Positions 30,160 through 40,241 of a stretch of DNA of 56,197 nucleotides are shown here, piece after piece (the first letter of the stretch is position 1; every line of letters begins with the position of its first letter). This DNA is from Ignavibacteriaceae bacterium (GTDB lineage Bacteria > Bacteroidota > Ignavibacteria > Ignavibacteriales > Ignavibacteriaceae): contig JACAFA010000111.1 of NCBI GenBank assembly GCA_013388525.1, positions 1 through 56,197 of the forward strand. Reading direction: 5' to 3'. Both the position numbers and the translations under genes were made by a program. Under the pieces are notes generated by a model. That model was not told the origin of the DNA. It searched no databases and worked only from the letters and a program-made list of their open reading frames with translations.

Positions 30160-33100
30160 TTAACTGCATCCAGAAGTAGAGCCGCAAGTCATACACTTTA
30201 AGCAAGTTCCGTTTCTTACCATAGTCATACTTTGACATTCGGTGCAGATATCTCCGGTGTAGCCTCTTTCGATCGCCATTTTAACCTGTGTGTTTATTTC
30301 AGATTTTTTACTTGCTGCTGCTGGTATATCCCGTTTAAGGTGAGGGTTCTGAGTTCTTGATGGAGCTGAGAACCTGTCATCAATATTATCTTTATCGAGT
30401 TCAACGAGTCTTTCGCTTACAATCTCTTCACTTATAAAATCCGGTTCAGCAAACTTTTTCACGATTCCGGGAGAAGCTTTTGATTTAATTTCTTCGGGTT
30501 CAATGTGTGCAAGATCATTTCTGCTTAAGTAAGTAACTGCCAGTTCTCTGAAAATATAATCAATAACCGAGGTTGCCATTTTGATTTTTTCATTTCCGGT
30601 AACAATTCCGCTTGGTTCAAATCTTGTAAATACAAAAGCATCTACAAACTCTTCGAGCGGGACTCCATGCTGTAACCCAAGTGAAATAGAAATTGCAAAA
30701 CAATTCAATAAGCTCCGGAATGCAGCACCTTCACGATGCATATCAATGAATATTTCTCCGATCTGTCCGTTATCATATTCACCGGTTCGGATATAAACTG
30801 ATTGACCGTTAATCTTTGCTTTTTGTGTGTAGCCCGATCGTCTGTCCGGCAATCGTCTTCTCTTTGCAATGTATCTGTGAATTATTCTCTCAGCAACTTT
30901 GACCATATCGTTCTTCTCTTTGTCTTCAATAAGCGCTTCAATATCTTCTTCACTCAAAGTATTTAACGGCTGAGAAAGCTTTGAACCATCCCTGTACAAA
31001 GCATTTGCTTTAACGCCAAGCTTCCATGATTGCATATAGGCATCTTTTACATCTTCAATAGTTGACTGATTTGGAAGATTGATTGTTTTTGAAATTGCGC
31101 CGGAAATAAAAGGTTGTGCAGCAGCCATCATTTTTATGTGAGCCATTGCACGAATGAATCTTGTGCCTTTCTTGCCGCATTTGTTAGCACAATCAAAAAC
31201 CGGATAGTGTTCATGTTTCAGAAAAGGAGCACCTTCAATTGTCATTGTGCCGCAAATATAATCGTTAGCAGAAGCAATTTCCTGTTTGGAAAATCCTATT
31301 TCTTCCAACAAGTTAAAGTCAAACCTATCAATTTTTTCCTCTTCAATTCCAAGATTATCTATAATAAAATCAGTTCCGAGTATGAACTTGTTAAAAGCGA
31401 AACCAATCTCAAATACTGAAGGGAGAATTTTTTCGATTTTAGCTAATGCTTCCTCGGTAAATCCTTTTGCTTTTAATGATTCAGGATTTATGTAAGGACT
31501 ACCCTGTAAAGATCCGTTACCATTGGCATACTTAACTATTTCATTGATCTGATCTTTATTATATCCTAATCTTTCAAGAGCAGGAGGAATGGATTGATTA
31601 ATAATTTTAAAGTATCCACCGCCTGCAAGCTTTTTGAATTTCACGAGTGCAAAATCTGGTTCAACTCCGGTTGTGTCACAATCCATCACAAGTCCGATGG
31701 TTCCAGTGGGTGCAATAACAGTAACCTGTGCATTTCTGAATCCAAACTGATCGCCAAGTTCCAAAGCTCTGTCTGCATCTTCTCTTGCAGCTTTTAACAG
31801 ATCGGAAGGGCAGTATTTGGGATTTATACCAACAGGATAAATTCTGAGATTTTCGTATTCTTCGTTAGGAACATTATAAGCTGCACGTCTGTGATTTCTG
31901 ATTACACGAAGCATGTGCTTTTTGTTTTGCTTATAACCAGCGAATGGACCTAACTCTTTGCTCATCTCAGCAGAAGTTGCATAGGCTGTCATATGCATTA
32001 TTGCTGTAAGTGCACCACAAATAGCGAATCCTTCGTTACTGTCATATGGTATTCCCTGGAGCATTAATAAAGTACCAAGGTTTGCATAACCCAATCCGAG
32101 AGTCCTGTACTCATAACTTAGTTGTGCAATATTTCTGCTGGGAAATTGTGCCATCATCACACTAATCTCAAGAACAATCGTCCATAGTCTTGTAACATGT
32201 CTGTATTGATCGACATTAAATTTCTTTTCTTTTGGGTTATAAAATTTGACAAGGTTCATTGAAGCAAGATTACAAGCTGTGTCATCTAGGAACATATACT
32301 CGCTGCAAGGATTTGATGCTCTTATTTCTCCGCTCTCAGGGCAGGTATGCCAGTCATTAATAGTGCTGTGAAATTGAATTCCGGGATCAGCAGAGTACCA
32401 AGCTGCATACGCAATATCGTTCCAAAGATCTCTTGCTCTCAATGTCTTACAAGGTTTGGGTTTTCTGTTTTCTTCTTTTGCTTTTCTTTTCTCTACTCTC
32501 CAGTATAGGTCCCAATCTTTATCATCAAGCACTGCATTCATAAAATCATTGGTAACTCTTATTGAGTTGTTTGAATTCTGTCCTGATACTGTGGCATAAG
32601 CATCTGAATTCCAGTCAGTATCGTATTCAGGGAATTCAATTGATTTGAAACCCTGTTTTGCAAGTTGAATTACGCGTTCGATATAATTATTGGGTATCAT
32701 CGCTTTGCGGGCTTCAAGCACAGCAGATTTTAATTTTTTATTTACATTTTTATTGAACCGATCATTTTCCGGATGCTCGGAATGACAAGCAGTCATTATA
32801 TTATTCAGATGGAAATTGGCAAGCTTGGAGCCCGCAACCATTGAAGCAACTTTTTGTTCTTCAACAACTTTCCAGTTTATAAATTCTTCAATATCAGGAT
32901 GGTCAAGGTCAAGTGTTACCATCTTTGCAGCTCTTCTTGTGGTACCACCGGATTTAATTGCACCTGCTGAACGATCACCAATTTTGAGGAACGACATTAA
33001 GCCTGAGGATTTTCCACCTCCGCTGAGAGGTTCATTATTTCCTCTTAAATCAGAAAAGTTTGATCCGGTTCCCGATCCGTATTTAAATAATCTGGCTTCA

Positions 33101-33759
33101 CGCACCCACAGGTCCATTATTCCACCTTCATTCACTAAATCATCACTAACGGATTGAATAAAACAAGCGTGAGGCTGCGGATGAGTATAAGCATCCGTTG
33201 AGGAAACCATTTCACCGGTTTGATAATCAACATAATAATGACCTTGTGAAGGTCCGGTAATTCCGTAAGCCCAGTTTAAACCAGTGTTAAACCATTGCGG
33301 ACTGTTAGGAGCTGCAAACTGATTTGCAAGCATATAAATAATTTCATCATAAAATGCTTTTGCATCTTCTTCAGAGTCAAAATACTTACCCTTCCATCCC
33401 CAGTAAGTCCAGCATCCGGCTAATCTGTGAAAAACCTGCCTTGCATCACGTTCTGAAGTGAAACGGTCATCTTCAGAAAGAGTGTTAAGGCGTTCTTTAT
33501 CAGCGACGGAAGGTTGTAACCATACCGGAATTCCTTCCTCGTTAATTTTTACTAAAAGTTTAGGAATGCCGGCTTTTCGAAAATATTTTTGAGCAATAAT
33601 ATCTGTTGCTACCTGAGACCAGCTTTCCGGAACACTTACGTCATCCATTCTGAATACGGTTGATCCATCCTGGTTTTTAATTTCTGATGTACGCTTTACA
33701 AATTTGATTGATGATAGTGGGTCTTTCCCAGCCGTGGTGAACAGTCTTTTTACCTGCAT
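30160..33759 (-). CDS. nrdJ: Adenosylcobalamin-dependent ribonucleotide reductase (class II)
   Basis: Makes deoxyribonucleotides with a B12-derived radical, independent of oxygen; 1199 residues. Landmarks are HACFIQSV near 200, the GSGTGSNFS segment, NPCSE with active-site Cys near residue 485, [11 protein letters not shown], and the C-terminal Cys cluster CTECQSM ... [14 protein letters not shown] that binds metal or relays electrons. ATG 33759 is preferred (GGAGAG 7 bases upstream) over TTG 33762. No cobalamin riboswitch or NrdR box was recognised upstream. Confidence 0.95.
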   Translation of the reverse strand: MQVKRLFTTAGKDPLSSIKFVKRTSEIKNQDGSTVFRMDDVSVPESWSQVATDIIAQKYFRKAGIPKLLVKINEEGIPVWLQPSVADKERLNTLSEDDRFTSERDARQVFHRLAGCWTYWGWKGKYFDSEEDAKAFYDEIIYMLANQFAAPNSPQWFNTGLNWAYGITGPSQGHYYVDYQTGEMVSSTDAYTHPQPHACFIQSVSDDLVNEGGIMDLWVREARLFKYGSGTGSNFSDLRGNNEPLSGGGKSSGLMSFLKIGDRSAGAIKSGGTTRRAAKMVTLDLDHPDIEEFINWKVVEEQKVASMVAGSKLANFHLNNIMTACHSEHPENDRFNKNVNKKLKSAVLEARKAMIPNNYIERVIQLAKQGFKSIEFPEYDTDWNSDAYATVSGQNSNNSIRVTNDFMNAVLDDKDWDLYWRVEKRKAKEENRKPKPCKTLRARDLWNDIAYAAWYSADPGIQFHSTINDWHTCPESGEIRASNPCSEYMFLDDTACNLASMNLVKFYNPKEKKFNVDQYRHVTRLWTIVLEISVMMAQFPSRNIAQLSYEYRTLGLGYANLGTLLMLQGIPYDSNEGFAICGALTAIMHMTAYATSAEMSKELGPFAGYKQNKKHMLRVIRNHRRAAYNVPNEEYENLRIYPVGINPKYCPSDLLKAAREDADRALELGDQFGFRNAQVTVIAPTGTIGLVMDCDTTGVEPDFALVKFKKLAGGGYFKIINQSIPPALERLGYNKDQINEIVKYANGNGSLQGSPYINPESLKAKGFTEEALAKIEKILPSVFEIGFAFNKFILGTDFIIDNLGIEEEKIDRFDFNLLEEIGFSKQEIASANDYICGTMTIEGAPFLKHEHYPVFDCANKCGKKGTRFIRAMAHIKMMAAAQPFISGAISKTINLPNQSTIEDVKDAYMQSWKLGVKANALYRDGSKLSQPLNTLSEEDIEALIEDKEKNDMVKVAERIIHRYIAKRRRLPDRRSGYTQKAKINGQSVYIRTGEYDNGQIGEIFIDMHREGAAFRSLLNCFAISISLGLQHGVPLEEFVDAFVFTRFEPSGIVTGNEKIKMATSVIDYIFRELAVTYLSRNDLAHIEPEEIKSKASPGIVKKFAEPDFISEEIVSERLVELDKDNIDDRFSAPSRTQNPHLKRDIPAAASKKSEINTQVKMAIERGYTGDICTECQSMTMVRNGTCLKCMTCGSTSGCS

Positions 33760-34176
33760 CAAAATCTCTCCGTTTTAGATTTGAAAATATTTAGGTAATA
33801 AATTTTATTTATAAGTAGAAGGATATTCACTTAATAACTAATTATTTTTAAGTAACAAAAAAACTATTAAAATGATTTTTGAGTTGGAGCTTAAAGGAAG
33901 TAAAAACTTCTTTAAAGAAGAAACAGCATCACAAGTTTTCAAAATATTTTTTACTCCAACAAGGCAACACTAACTTGGTGATATTTTTTAAAAATTGCAA
34001 ATTAAATTTTACCTGAATCAAAAAAATATTTTTGCAGAAATCTGTTTTAAATTTTGATTTGAATATAAAAATTTTATGGAACAAATTTAAATGTATAGGT
34101 TTGTTATTGAACAGTTAATTGTTTTTATTAAACAACAGCATTTTTAAAAATGAAAACAGAAAGAAAATAATTACAC
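33760..34176. other. 417-base AT-rich divergent intergenic region with inverted repeats
   Basis: Separates nrdJ (minus) from the ABC ATPase gene (plus). No gene was found. It holds a 7-bp inverted repeat GTTGGAG (33883-33889) / CTCCAAC (33954-33960) enclosing a perfect 14-base palindrome CTTCTTTAAAGAAG (33907-33920) and a small GAAGT / ACTTC hairpin. A promoter-like TAGGTTTG lies at 34096-34103. The rest looks like AT-rich promoter DNA. Confidence 0.7.
34096..34103 (+). promoter_or_regulatory. Possible -7 promoter element for the ABC transporter operon
   Basis: TAGGTTTG is an exact match to the Bacteroidetes -7 consensus TAnnTTTG, 73 bases before the ATPase start codon. No good TTTG -33 element sits at the normal spacing, so the call is tentative. 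Confidence 0.4.
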
Positions 34177-35094
34177 TTGACAGATAAAGTAATTCAAATA
34201 CAGGGGTTGATAAAACGCTTCAAAGACTTTTACGCTGTTGATGAATTGAGCTTTGATGTTTACAGAGGTGATGTCTTTGGATTCCTCGGACCCAACGGTG
34301 CCGGAAAGAGTACCACAATAAGAATGATTCTTTCTCTTATTTCTCCAACTTCCGGAACGATTAAAATTTTTGACAAATCTTTGAAGGAAACTCGAAGAGA
34401 AATTCTGGCAAATGTTGGTGCCATTGTTGAAAAACCAGACTTTTATCTTTACCTGTCTGCAATAAAAAACCTTGAAATTTTAGCGAAAATCTCAGGAAAA
34501 GTGGTTCCAAAGAACAGACTTTATGAACTTCTTGACCTTGTTGGGCTGAAAGATCGCGCTAAAAGCAAAGTCAAAACATATTCACATGGAATGAAACAAA
34601 GACTCGGAATTGCACAGACGTTATTGCATAATCCTGAATTGATTGTTCTTGATGAACCAACAACCGGTCTTGACCCGCACGGGATGAAAGAAATAAGAGA
34701 TTTAATAATTCATCTTAGTAAAGAAGAAAACAAAACAATATTTCTATCTTCACATATTCTCTCAGAAATTGAACTTGTGGCAAACAGAATGATAATCATT
34801 GATAAAGGGAAAAAAATTGTTGAAGGTGAAGTTGATTCATTACTGAATAAAAATAGTCTGTCTGTTACTGTTGAAGTGAATGATATTGAAAAAACCTTAA
34901 GTGTTTTGATGAATACAAAATGGTATGCAAATATTAATTCCAGCAGCTCAAATAAATTCAGTATTGTTCTAGAGCAAAAAGAAATTCCATTACTGAATAA
35001 ATTCCTGGTGGAAAATGGTATTATGGTGAATGCTTTGGTTCCGGTCAGATCTCTGGAGGATTATTTTCTGAGCATTACAAAAGGTGCAAAATGA
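34177..35094 (+). CDS. ABC transporter ATP-binding protein
   Basis: 305 residues. Walker A GPNGAGKST at 38-46, signature SHGMKQRLG near 137-145, Walker B LIVLDEP followed by TTGLDP, and the switch His in SSHIL. The C-terminal extension of about 90 residues is like that of drug or ABC-2 type exporters. TTG start, with no in-frame ATG nearby. Its stop overlaps the permease gene by 4 bases, so the two form an exporter. Substrate not evident. Confidence 0.93.
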   Translation: MTDKVIQIQGLIKRFKDFYAVDELSFDVYRGDVFGFLGPNGAGKSTTIRMILSLISPTSGTIKIFDKSLKETRREILANVGAIVEKPDFYLYLSAIKNLEILAKISGKVVPKNRLYELLDLVGLKDRAKSKVKTYSHGMKQRLGIAQTLLHNPELIVLDEPTTGLDPHGMKEIRDLIIHLSKEENKTIFLSSHILSEIELVANRMIIIDKGKKIVEGEVDSLLNKNSLSVTVEVNDIEKTLSVLMNTKWYANINSSSSNKFSIVLEQKEIPLLNKFLVENGIMVNALVPVRSLEDYFLSITKGAK

Positions 35095-35933
35095 TTTTTA
35101 CTTTAATCATAATTGAACTGCTCAAAATATTCAGGAAATGGCGAACATATATCGGCTTCATTGCTATCGGAATACTTGTTCCGCTGCTTCATCTGGCAAT
35201 GTATCTGGAAGGGCAGAAATCACTCGATTTTATTACACGCGGATTAAGAGATTCTTTCATCCTCGTTGGAAATCTTCTGAATGGTTACTGGATTTCTTAT
35301 ATCATTCTTAACGCTTTAATAATTCACATCCCATTTTTAATTACACTGGTTGCAGGGGATCTTCTTGCCGGTGAAGCTACTGCTGGCACTTATAGAATAT
35401 TGGTTACGAGACCGGTTTCCCGGATGCAAATAGTCACTTCAAAATTTCTGGCAGGTACTATTTATACCGGTTCTCTGATTATCTGGCTTGCAATTATGAG
35501 CCTGGTTGTTGGTTTGTTTATTTTCGGCAGTGGTGAATTGATAGTTGCCGGAAATCAATCAATAATAATATTTGAAAAAAATGATATTCTCTGGAGATTT
35601 CTTCTTACCTATGGGTTTGCAATTTTAAGTATGACTGTTGTCTGCAGTCTTGCAATTTTATTTTCTTCATTAGTTGAAAATGCTATCGGACCGATTGTTT
35701 CTACAATGGCAGTCATAATCATTTTTATAATTCTCTCAGCTTTTGATGTTGAAATTCTCAGAGAGATAAGACCTTACCTGTTCACCAATTATATGCTGGA
35801 CTGGCGAGAGTTTTTTAACATACCTCTGGATTTTTCAGAAATAACTAAATCCATATTGGTTTTAAGTGGACACATAATATTATTTTTCTCAGCAACTTCT
35901 TACATTTTTTATAAAAAAGATATACTCAGTTAA
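35091..35933 (+). CDS. ABC-2 type transporter permease
   Basis: 280 residues with about six hydrophobic segments, ABC-2 membrane layout. The LLAGEATAGTYRILVTRPVSR segment after the second helix is the cytoplasmic coupling region typical of NosY/YhaP-like permeases. ATG overlaps the ATPase stop; the LolA-like gene starts one base after its stop. Partner of the preceding ATPase. Confidence 0.9.
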   Translation: MIFTLIIIELLKIFRKWRTYIGFIAIGILVPLLHLAMYLEGQKSLDFITRGLRDSFILVGNLLNGYWISYIILNALIIHIPFLITLVAGDLLAGEATAGTYRILVTRPVSRMQIVTSKFLAGTIYTGSLIIWLAIMSLVVGLFIFGSGELIVAGNQSIIIFEKNDILWRFLLTYGFAILSMTVVCSLAILFSSLVENAIGPIVSTMAVIIIFIILSAFDVEILREIRPYLFTNYMLDWREFFNIPLDFSEITKSILVLSGHIILFFSATSYIFYKKDILS

Positions 35934-35934
35934 A

Positions 35935-36660
35935 ATGAAATTGACATCCCATATGTTCTGTAAAATACTAACTTATGTTATTCTAATTAGCATTGTTGGA
36001 TTTACTCAGACAAAAAATCCGGAAGAGATTCTTGAAAAGGTCAAAACTGAATTTGAAAAAATTGAAGATTACCGGGCAAATATTAAGATTAAAGTGGATG
36101 TTGATTTTCTTAAAATGCCGGATAGGGAAGCAACCATTTTTTATAAGAAACCTGATAAATTTCATATTGATTCAGATAACTTTGCTTTGCTGCCAAAATC
36201 CGGATTAAATTTTTCACCTCTTGGATTCCTTAATTATAAGTACACTTCGTTTTATGAAAGAGAAGATACCATCAATGGAATAATTACTTCGGTAATTAAA
36301 GTGATTCCATTGGAAAGCAGTGCAGATGTAATTCTGAGCACTTTTTGGATTGATACAAAGAGAAATATTATAATTAAAGTTGAATCTTCACGAAAACCGC
36401 AGGGCACATTTACTATTGATTTAAAGTATCTGAAAACGGAAGAAGGCTTTTTCCTTCCATCATCTATGGTTTTCAGTTTTACCGTGGATCGTTCTGCCTT
36501 ACCAAAAAGATTTAATGAGGATGCAATTTCCAAATCAGAAAAAACAAATAAAGACGATAAAGATGCTGAAACGGGGAAGGTTTATTTGACATATTCGAAC
36601 TATAAAGTAAACACGGGATTAAAAGATGAGATTTTTATTGAGAACGAATCTAAAAAATAA
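35935..36660 (+). CDS. LolA-like periplasmic protein
   Basis: 241 residues. The signal peptide is followed by a LolA/LolB-like half-barrel: EILEKVKTEFEKIEDYRANI at the N-terminus, then alternating beta strands with FYKKPDKFHIDS and the FWIDTKRNIIIKVE strand pair common to outer-membrane lipoprotein-sorting proteins. A charged insertion (KSEKTNKDDKDAE) lies near residue 205. Position directly behind an ABC ATPase and permease suggests a lipid or lipoprotein shuttle, but this is inferred from context. Confidence 0.75.
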   Translation: MKLTSHMFCKILTYVILISIVGFTQTKNPEEILEKVKTEFEKIEDYRANIKIKVDVDFLKMPDREATIFYKKPDKFHIDSDNFALLPKSGLNFSPLGFLNYKYTSFYEREDTINGIITSVIKVIPLESSADVILSTFWIDTKRNIIIKVESSRKPQGTFTIDLKYLKTEEGFFLPSSMVFSFTVDRSALPKRFNEDAISKSEKTNKDDKDAETGKVYLTYSNYKVNTGLKDEIFIENESKK

Positions 36661-36664
36661 AAAT

Positions 36665-36783
36665 GGGCGGTCGGAAATTTTTATTACACAATGATAGTGA
36701 GGGCATAACATTGTTTGAAAGCTTCCCGACCGCCCGAATCTGATTACTAGGAGGCTACTCTTTTTTAAAAGAGGTAATCAGAT
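36665..36783. ncRNA. Candidate structured RNA or DNA element with at least five stems
   Basis: P1 is a GC-rich 10-bp stem (36665-36674 with 36726-36735), unusual in this AT-rich DNA. It encloses P2 (36688-36693 with 36709-36714). P3 is a perfect 10-bp stem (36738-36747 with 36774-36783). Between its arms sit two hairpins with no spare bases: TAG-GAGG-CTA (36748-36757) and CTCTTTT-TT-AAAAGAG (36758-36773), a closed three-way junction. On the minus strand P1 is followed by ATTTTTATTTTTT, so that strand could terminate there. No known RNA family was recognised. Confidence 0.55.
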
Positions 36784-36786
36784 CTT

Positions 36787-36812
36787 GGGAGGAGAATATG
36801 TTATTCTTCTGA
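36787..36812 (+). other. Strong ribosome-binding site with a four-codon open frame
   Basis: GGGAGGAG at 36787-36794 precedes ATG TTA TTC TTC TGA (36798-36812), encoding MLFF. The start codon sits inside a small hairpin AGAATA-TGT-TATTCT. It may be a leader peptide, a decoy or coincidence; no gene follows on this strand. Confidence 0.25.
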
Positions 36813-36948
36813 CACAAATATTAATTAAAAAAGAATTGGAAAAAAGGCATAATTTTGTCAATAATTTTTCCTCAAATTTTATTCAAATTAAATTGTTTTA
36901 CATTCTGCCTGTTTTTTTACTGAACACTTAACAATCAATGTATATTAA

Positions 36949-37761
36949 TTATTCAGCAAACACTTTTTTGAAAATGTTTTGCATTTCCATCCAGGACTCA
37001 TTATCCGCTTTTTCATTATAAGCCAGAGGCATATTAAATTTTTTCCCGAGGCTATCGGCATTAGGGTTCGTAAAGCTATGAATTGCACCCTCGTAGTTTA
37101 TAAATTTATACCGGACTTCAGCATCTTCCATTTCTTTTTTAAACGCATCAATTTGTTCCTTAGTCACGAATGGATCATCCGCACCATTGCAAACAAGAAC
37201 GAATGCTTTAACTTTTCCTTCCGCAGCAGGAGTAATTGCCTGAATTCCACCATGAAAACTTGCAACTGCTTTCAAGTCCATTCCTATCCGTGCCATATGT
37301 AAAACAACTGCACCACCGAAACAATAACCAATCGCTGCAATATTATTTTGATCAACTGTTTCTCGCTGTTTCAGAAAATTGTAAGCTGCCAAAAACCTTT
37401 CTTCACCGGTTTTTACGTTATTAAAAATAGCACCTGCAAATTTCTGAGCGTCTTCGGGATGATCAGCAGTTTTGCCATCACCATACATATCAAGTGCTAA
37501 TGCAGTGTAACCAAGCTCTGCGAGCATTCTTGCACGATTACGGGCGTAATCATTATGTCCCCACCATTCGTGGACGACAATAACTCCCGGTCTTTTGCCC
37601 TTAATATTATTGTCATAAACTAAAAAACCTTTAAGAGTGGTACTATCCGAAGTATATACTACCTCTTGTTCAGTTAAATCAGTTTTCTGCTTGTCAGTTT
37701 CGGAACAGGAATAAAATAAAAGAGTGATTAGAACCGTCGTGCTGAGAGCTAGTATTTTCAT
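36949..37761 (-). CDS. Dienelactone hydrolase family lipoprotein
   Basis: 270 residues. The signal peptide has a lipobox-like LLFYSC, so it is probably membrane-anchored outside the cytoplasm. Alpha/beta hydrolase with the DLH-type Cys nucleophile, Cys147 in GYCFGG. The acid is in GADDPF and the His in GAIHSF, both in the C-terminal third; HEWWG near 64-68 is also typical. Natural substrate not evident. A perfect AGGAGG precedes the ATG. Last gene of the minus-strand run starting at the transporter gene. Confidence 0.9.
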   Translation of the reverse strand: MKILALSTTVLITLLFYSCSETDKQKTDLTEQEVVYTSDSTTLKGFLVYDNNIKGKRPGVIVVHEWWGHNDYARNRARMLAELGYTALALDMYGDGKTADHPEDAQKFAGAIFNNVKTGEERFLAAYNFLKQRETVDQNNIAAIGYCFGGAVVLHMARIGMDLKAVASFHGGIQAITPAAEGKVKAFVLVCNGADDPFVTKEQIDAFKKEMEDAEVRYKFINYEGAIHSFTNPNADSLGKKFNMPLAYNEKADNESWMEMQNIFKKVFAE

Positions 37762-37793
37762 AGTTCCTCCTTGCTATTGATTGAATTATTGAT

Positions 37794-38153
37794 TTAATCT
37801 CTGTGAACAGTATCTGGTGAAAATGCTGGTAAGCACACTGCAACATACTCAGCACCATCAGGATTTGGTGTGCTGTATCTTATCCATTCACCGGCATAAG
37901 TTAAAATAGCCTGACCAGCATTCACGTTAAAAACACTTTCTTTCGTTTCAACTCTCAACATTCCCTTAAGTACTAATGTGTATTCATCAAATTCAGGTGT
38001 TTGACCAGGTTCTTCCCAACCTGCAGTGCTTGTCATCTTCGCAATGCTGAGTTGATCTGTTGAAGAATTTACTCTTCCGATAAATTCCTGGATGATTTTT
38101 GGTTTGTTCCCTGCAGCTGCAACTATTGTTGGTTTGGAAATAAGTTTTGGCAT
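37794..38153 (-). CDS. Cupin-domain protein
   Basis: 119 residues, a single small beta-barrel. DEYTLVLKGMLRVET and NAGQAILTYAGEWIRY correspond to cupin motifs 1 and 2. Few His residues remain, so metal binding may be weak or absent. It resembles EutQ-like or stress cupins. No signal peptide and no clear Shine-Dalgarno. Lies 32 bases before the DLH lipoprotein gene. Confidence 0.8.
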   Translation of the reverse strand: MPKLISKPTIVAAAGNKPKIIQEFIGRVNSSTDQLSIAKMTSTAGWEEPGQTPEFDEYTLVLKGMLRVETKESVFNVNAGQAILTYAGEWIRYSTPNPDGAEYVAVCLPAFSPDTVHRD

Positions 38154-38177
38154 TCTTAGAAATTATTTCTATTCAAT

Positions 38178-38387
38178 TTATTTTTTCTTTTGAGCTTTAA
38201 GTTTTCGATATCGTTTGATCGCACGACGAATGGTCGCCTCACGGTAAGATTTATCTTTATAATATTTCAATAAAGCTCTTTTTCTGGCAGATTCACGATA
38301 TTTTTTATTTTCTTTATATCGTTTATTAACCTTTGCAAGAATTTCATCCCGATTCTTATCGTAATATGTCCCTTTTTTTCGTTTCAT
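38178..38387 (-). CDS. Small, very basic repeat protein of unknown function
   Basis: 69 residues, about half of them Lys or Arg. Three imperfect units of 16-18 residues can be seen, each opening with a Tyr pair or Tyr-Lys: YYDKNRDEILAKVNKR, YKENKKYRESARKRALLK and YYKDKSYREATIRRAIKR. It is likely helical and nucleic-acid binding. The gene lies 8 bases after the transporter stop and 24 before the cupin gene, all on the same strand. Not recognised as a named family. Confidence 0.6.
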   Translation of the reverse strand: MKRKKGTYYDKNRDEILAKVNKRYKENKKYRESARKRALLKYYKDKSYREATIRRAIKRYRKLKAQKKK

Positions 38388-38395
38388 CTTAATTA

Positions 38396-39685
38396 CTATT
38401 CGTGCATTTCTTTGAACTCACCTGCTATTCGGGTAAAAATATAAATTGAAATTATACCTAAAATAAAATTACCTGCAAGACAAAACCAAACATACTCGGG
38501 ATTTCCGGAATCCCGGAAATAACCGTAGAGCGATGTATAAGTTATGCCGCTAAGAGCTCCGCCCAAACCAGTTGCTAAAAAGTTTGTGCCCATATAAAGA
38601 CCGGCTTTTTCCTTCGGTGCAAGCCACATTATATATTCCTGTATTCTTGGTGAAGAAATCATTTCTCCAACAGCAAATAAAAATATTCCAAGGAAAACAA
38701 CTTCAGGTGACGATAAATATGCATAGCCAATTGTAAACATTCCCGATGCAGCTACAAACAAACCGAAGCTGAAAGATGGAATAGCTTTGAATCTTTCAAA
38801 AATCCGTGAAATAAAAATCTGAAAAATCATTATGATGTACCCGGTGTGAGCTATCGTTTCGCCTAATAATCTTTTCGTTCCTTTTTCATCTTCAGCAGAG
38901 AGGATGTTAGAAAACCAGGTTGGAAAGATATTATCAATCACAAGATACAAACGTACTGTATCAAGATTTTTATCAACATAAACTGCAACAAGGTTGAAAA
39001 ACGACCACAAAGGGAGCCAGAACATAAGACCGAGCAAAATCAGAAATATCAGAAACTTTATATCAGATAATGCAACATACATATCCTGAAATTTATTCCT
39101 GAGTGTTGCACTACCAATTTCGCGTTTCGGTTCTTTATAAAAAAAGATTGTAATCAACAGCATCAATCCGATACCAATGGCAGCTGCAATGAAAGCATGA
39201 TTCCAGGAAATAGCTCGCAGCTTTCCAGCAACAACAGGTCCGAATGAAGCGCCGATGTTTACCATAGCATAAAAAATTCCAAAGCCAAGTGTCTTATTGG
39301 ATGAATCAGTAGTTACTCTCACAGTTCCGGATATCAAAGGTTTGAATATGCCTGCTGCAAAACCAATAGCCAGCATTGTTAATGCAATACCTGTAAAAGA
39401 TTTCGTAAATATTAGTAATAGTATTGTCGGAAGATATGCCAGATAAGAAATAATCAGTACTTTTTTAAAACCGTATTTGTCAGCAAATGTACCTGAGAAA
39501 ATCGGAGTGGCATAAGAAAACAAAAGAAATAAACTCTGTACGATTCCAAGCTGCCCTTTTGAGAAGCCAAGATATTCCATATATATTCCAAAGCCGAGAT
39601 AAATACCGTAGTAAGCAAATCTTTCGAGTACTTCAATACAATTTGCAATCCAAAATACAAAAGGGAATTTTGTTCTGTTCTTCAA
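38396..39685 (-). CDS. MFS transporter, POT/PTR2-like
   Basis: 429 residues with about twelve hydrophobic segments. EVLERFAYYGIYL in the first helix matches the ExxERFxYYG signature of proton-coupled oligopeptide transporters. SGTFADKYGFKK is the MFS loop 2-3 motif. The middle loop after helix 6 is Lys/Arg-rich. Probably imports peptides or related solutes with protons; substrate not determined. Upstream gene of a minus-strand group with the basic protein, cupin and hydrolase. Confidence 0.85.
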   Translation of the reverse strand: MKNRTKFPFVFWIANCIEVLERFAYYGIYLGFGIYMEYLGFSKGQLGIVQSLFLLFSYATPIFSGTFADKYGFKKVLIISYLAYLPTILLLIFTKSFTGIALTMLAIGFAAGIFKPLISGTVRVTTDSSNKTLGFGIFYAMVNIGASFGPVVAGKLRAISWNHAFIAAAIGIGLMLLITIFFYKEPKREIGSATLRNKFQDMYVALSDIKFLIFLILLGLMFWLPLWSFFNLVAVYVDKNLDTVRLYLVIDNIFPTWFSNILSAEDEKGTKRLLGETIAHTGYIIMIFQIFISRIFERFKAIPSFSFGLFVAASGMFTIGYAYLSSPEVVFLGIFLFAVGEMISSPRIQEYIMWLAPKEKAGLYMGTNFLATGLGGALSGITYTSLYGYFRDSGNPEYVWFCLAGNFILGIISIYIFTRIAGEFKEMHE

Positions 39686-39736
39686 TAATGTTTTCCTTGG
39701 TTAATGAGAAATTTTAATGAACAAGAGGAAGAAAAA

Positions 39737-40150
39737 TTAAACCTTTAGCGCAGTGGCTGCTCGTTCATAATCTTCAGGTCTTACATAAAGCAAATATCCA
39801 AAGCTGCCTCTGCTGTCTGTTACACCGTTGGATGCATATACATTAACATTAGCTTCATAAAGCAACTGATGGATTTGTGCCAGCGCACCAAGTTCATCAT
39901 CTCCCTGAACAAGAATAGCCGGATGTGGTCCATCAAGAGTAAATTTAGAACGCTTTGCTTCTGCTACAAACTTTTCAGGTACATCAGGAAAAATAGTAAG
40001 CTGTGTTCTGTTAGGACCAATTGGTATAGCAGTAAACGCCAGAAGGTTTATTCCGCTTTTCTCTAATTGTGATAGAAGTTTGTACGCTTCACCCGGTTGA
40101 TCAACGACTGTGCAGTAGAAATAATCCACTTTACTAATCTTGAATGACAT
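39737..40150 (-). CDS. Tandem ACT-domain protein
   Basis: 137 residues with two ACT-like halves. The first opens FYCTVVDQPGEAYKLLSQLE; the second includes ELGALAQIHQLLYEANVNVY, the usual helix after an ACT ligand site. ACT domains bind amino acids or related small molecules and regulate enzymes. No enzyme domain is fused. A perfect AGGAGG lies 4 bases before the ATG. The next minus-strand gene is the transporter, 51 bases on. Confidence 0.85.
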   Translation of the reverse strand: MSFKISKVDYFYCTVVDQPGEAYKLLSQLEKSGINLLAFTAIPIGPNRTQLTIFPDVPEKFVAEAKRSKFTLDGPHPAILVQGDDELGALAQIHQLLYEANVNVYASNGVTDSRGSFGYLLYVRPEDYERAATALKV

Positions 40151-40241
40151 ATGTCCTCCTGAATATTAGTTAAATATTATGATGTTCAAAAGGCAAACTA
40201 AGTAATAATATTTGGTTTTTCAATACAGGAGATAATAAAAA

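Noticed and set aside
33760..34176. Cobalamin riboswitch or NrdR boxes upstream of nrdJ
   Set aside because: Looked for the conserved B12-box and paired NrdR-box patterns and found neither.
36845..36918. AGGCA / TGCCT arms followed by T-runs on both strands
   Set aside because: The 5-bp stem has a loop of over 50 bases; too weak to call a terminator.
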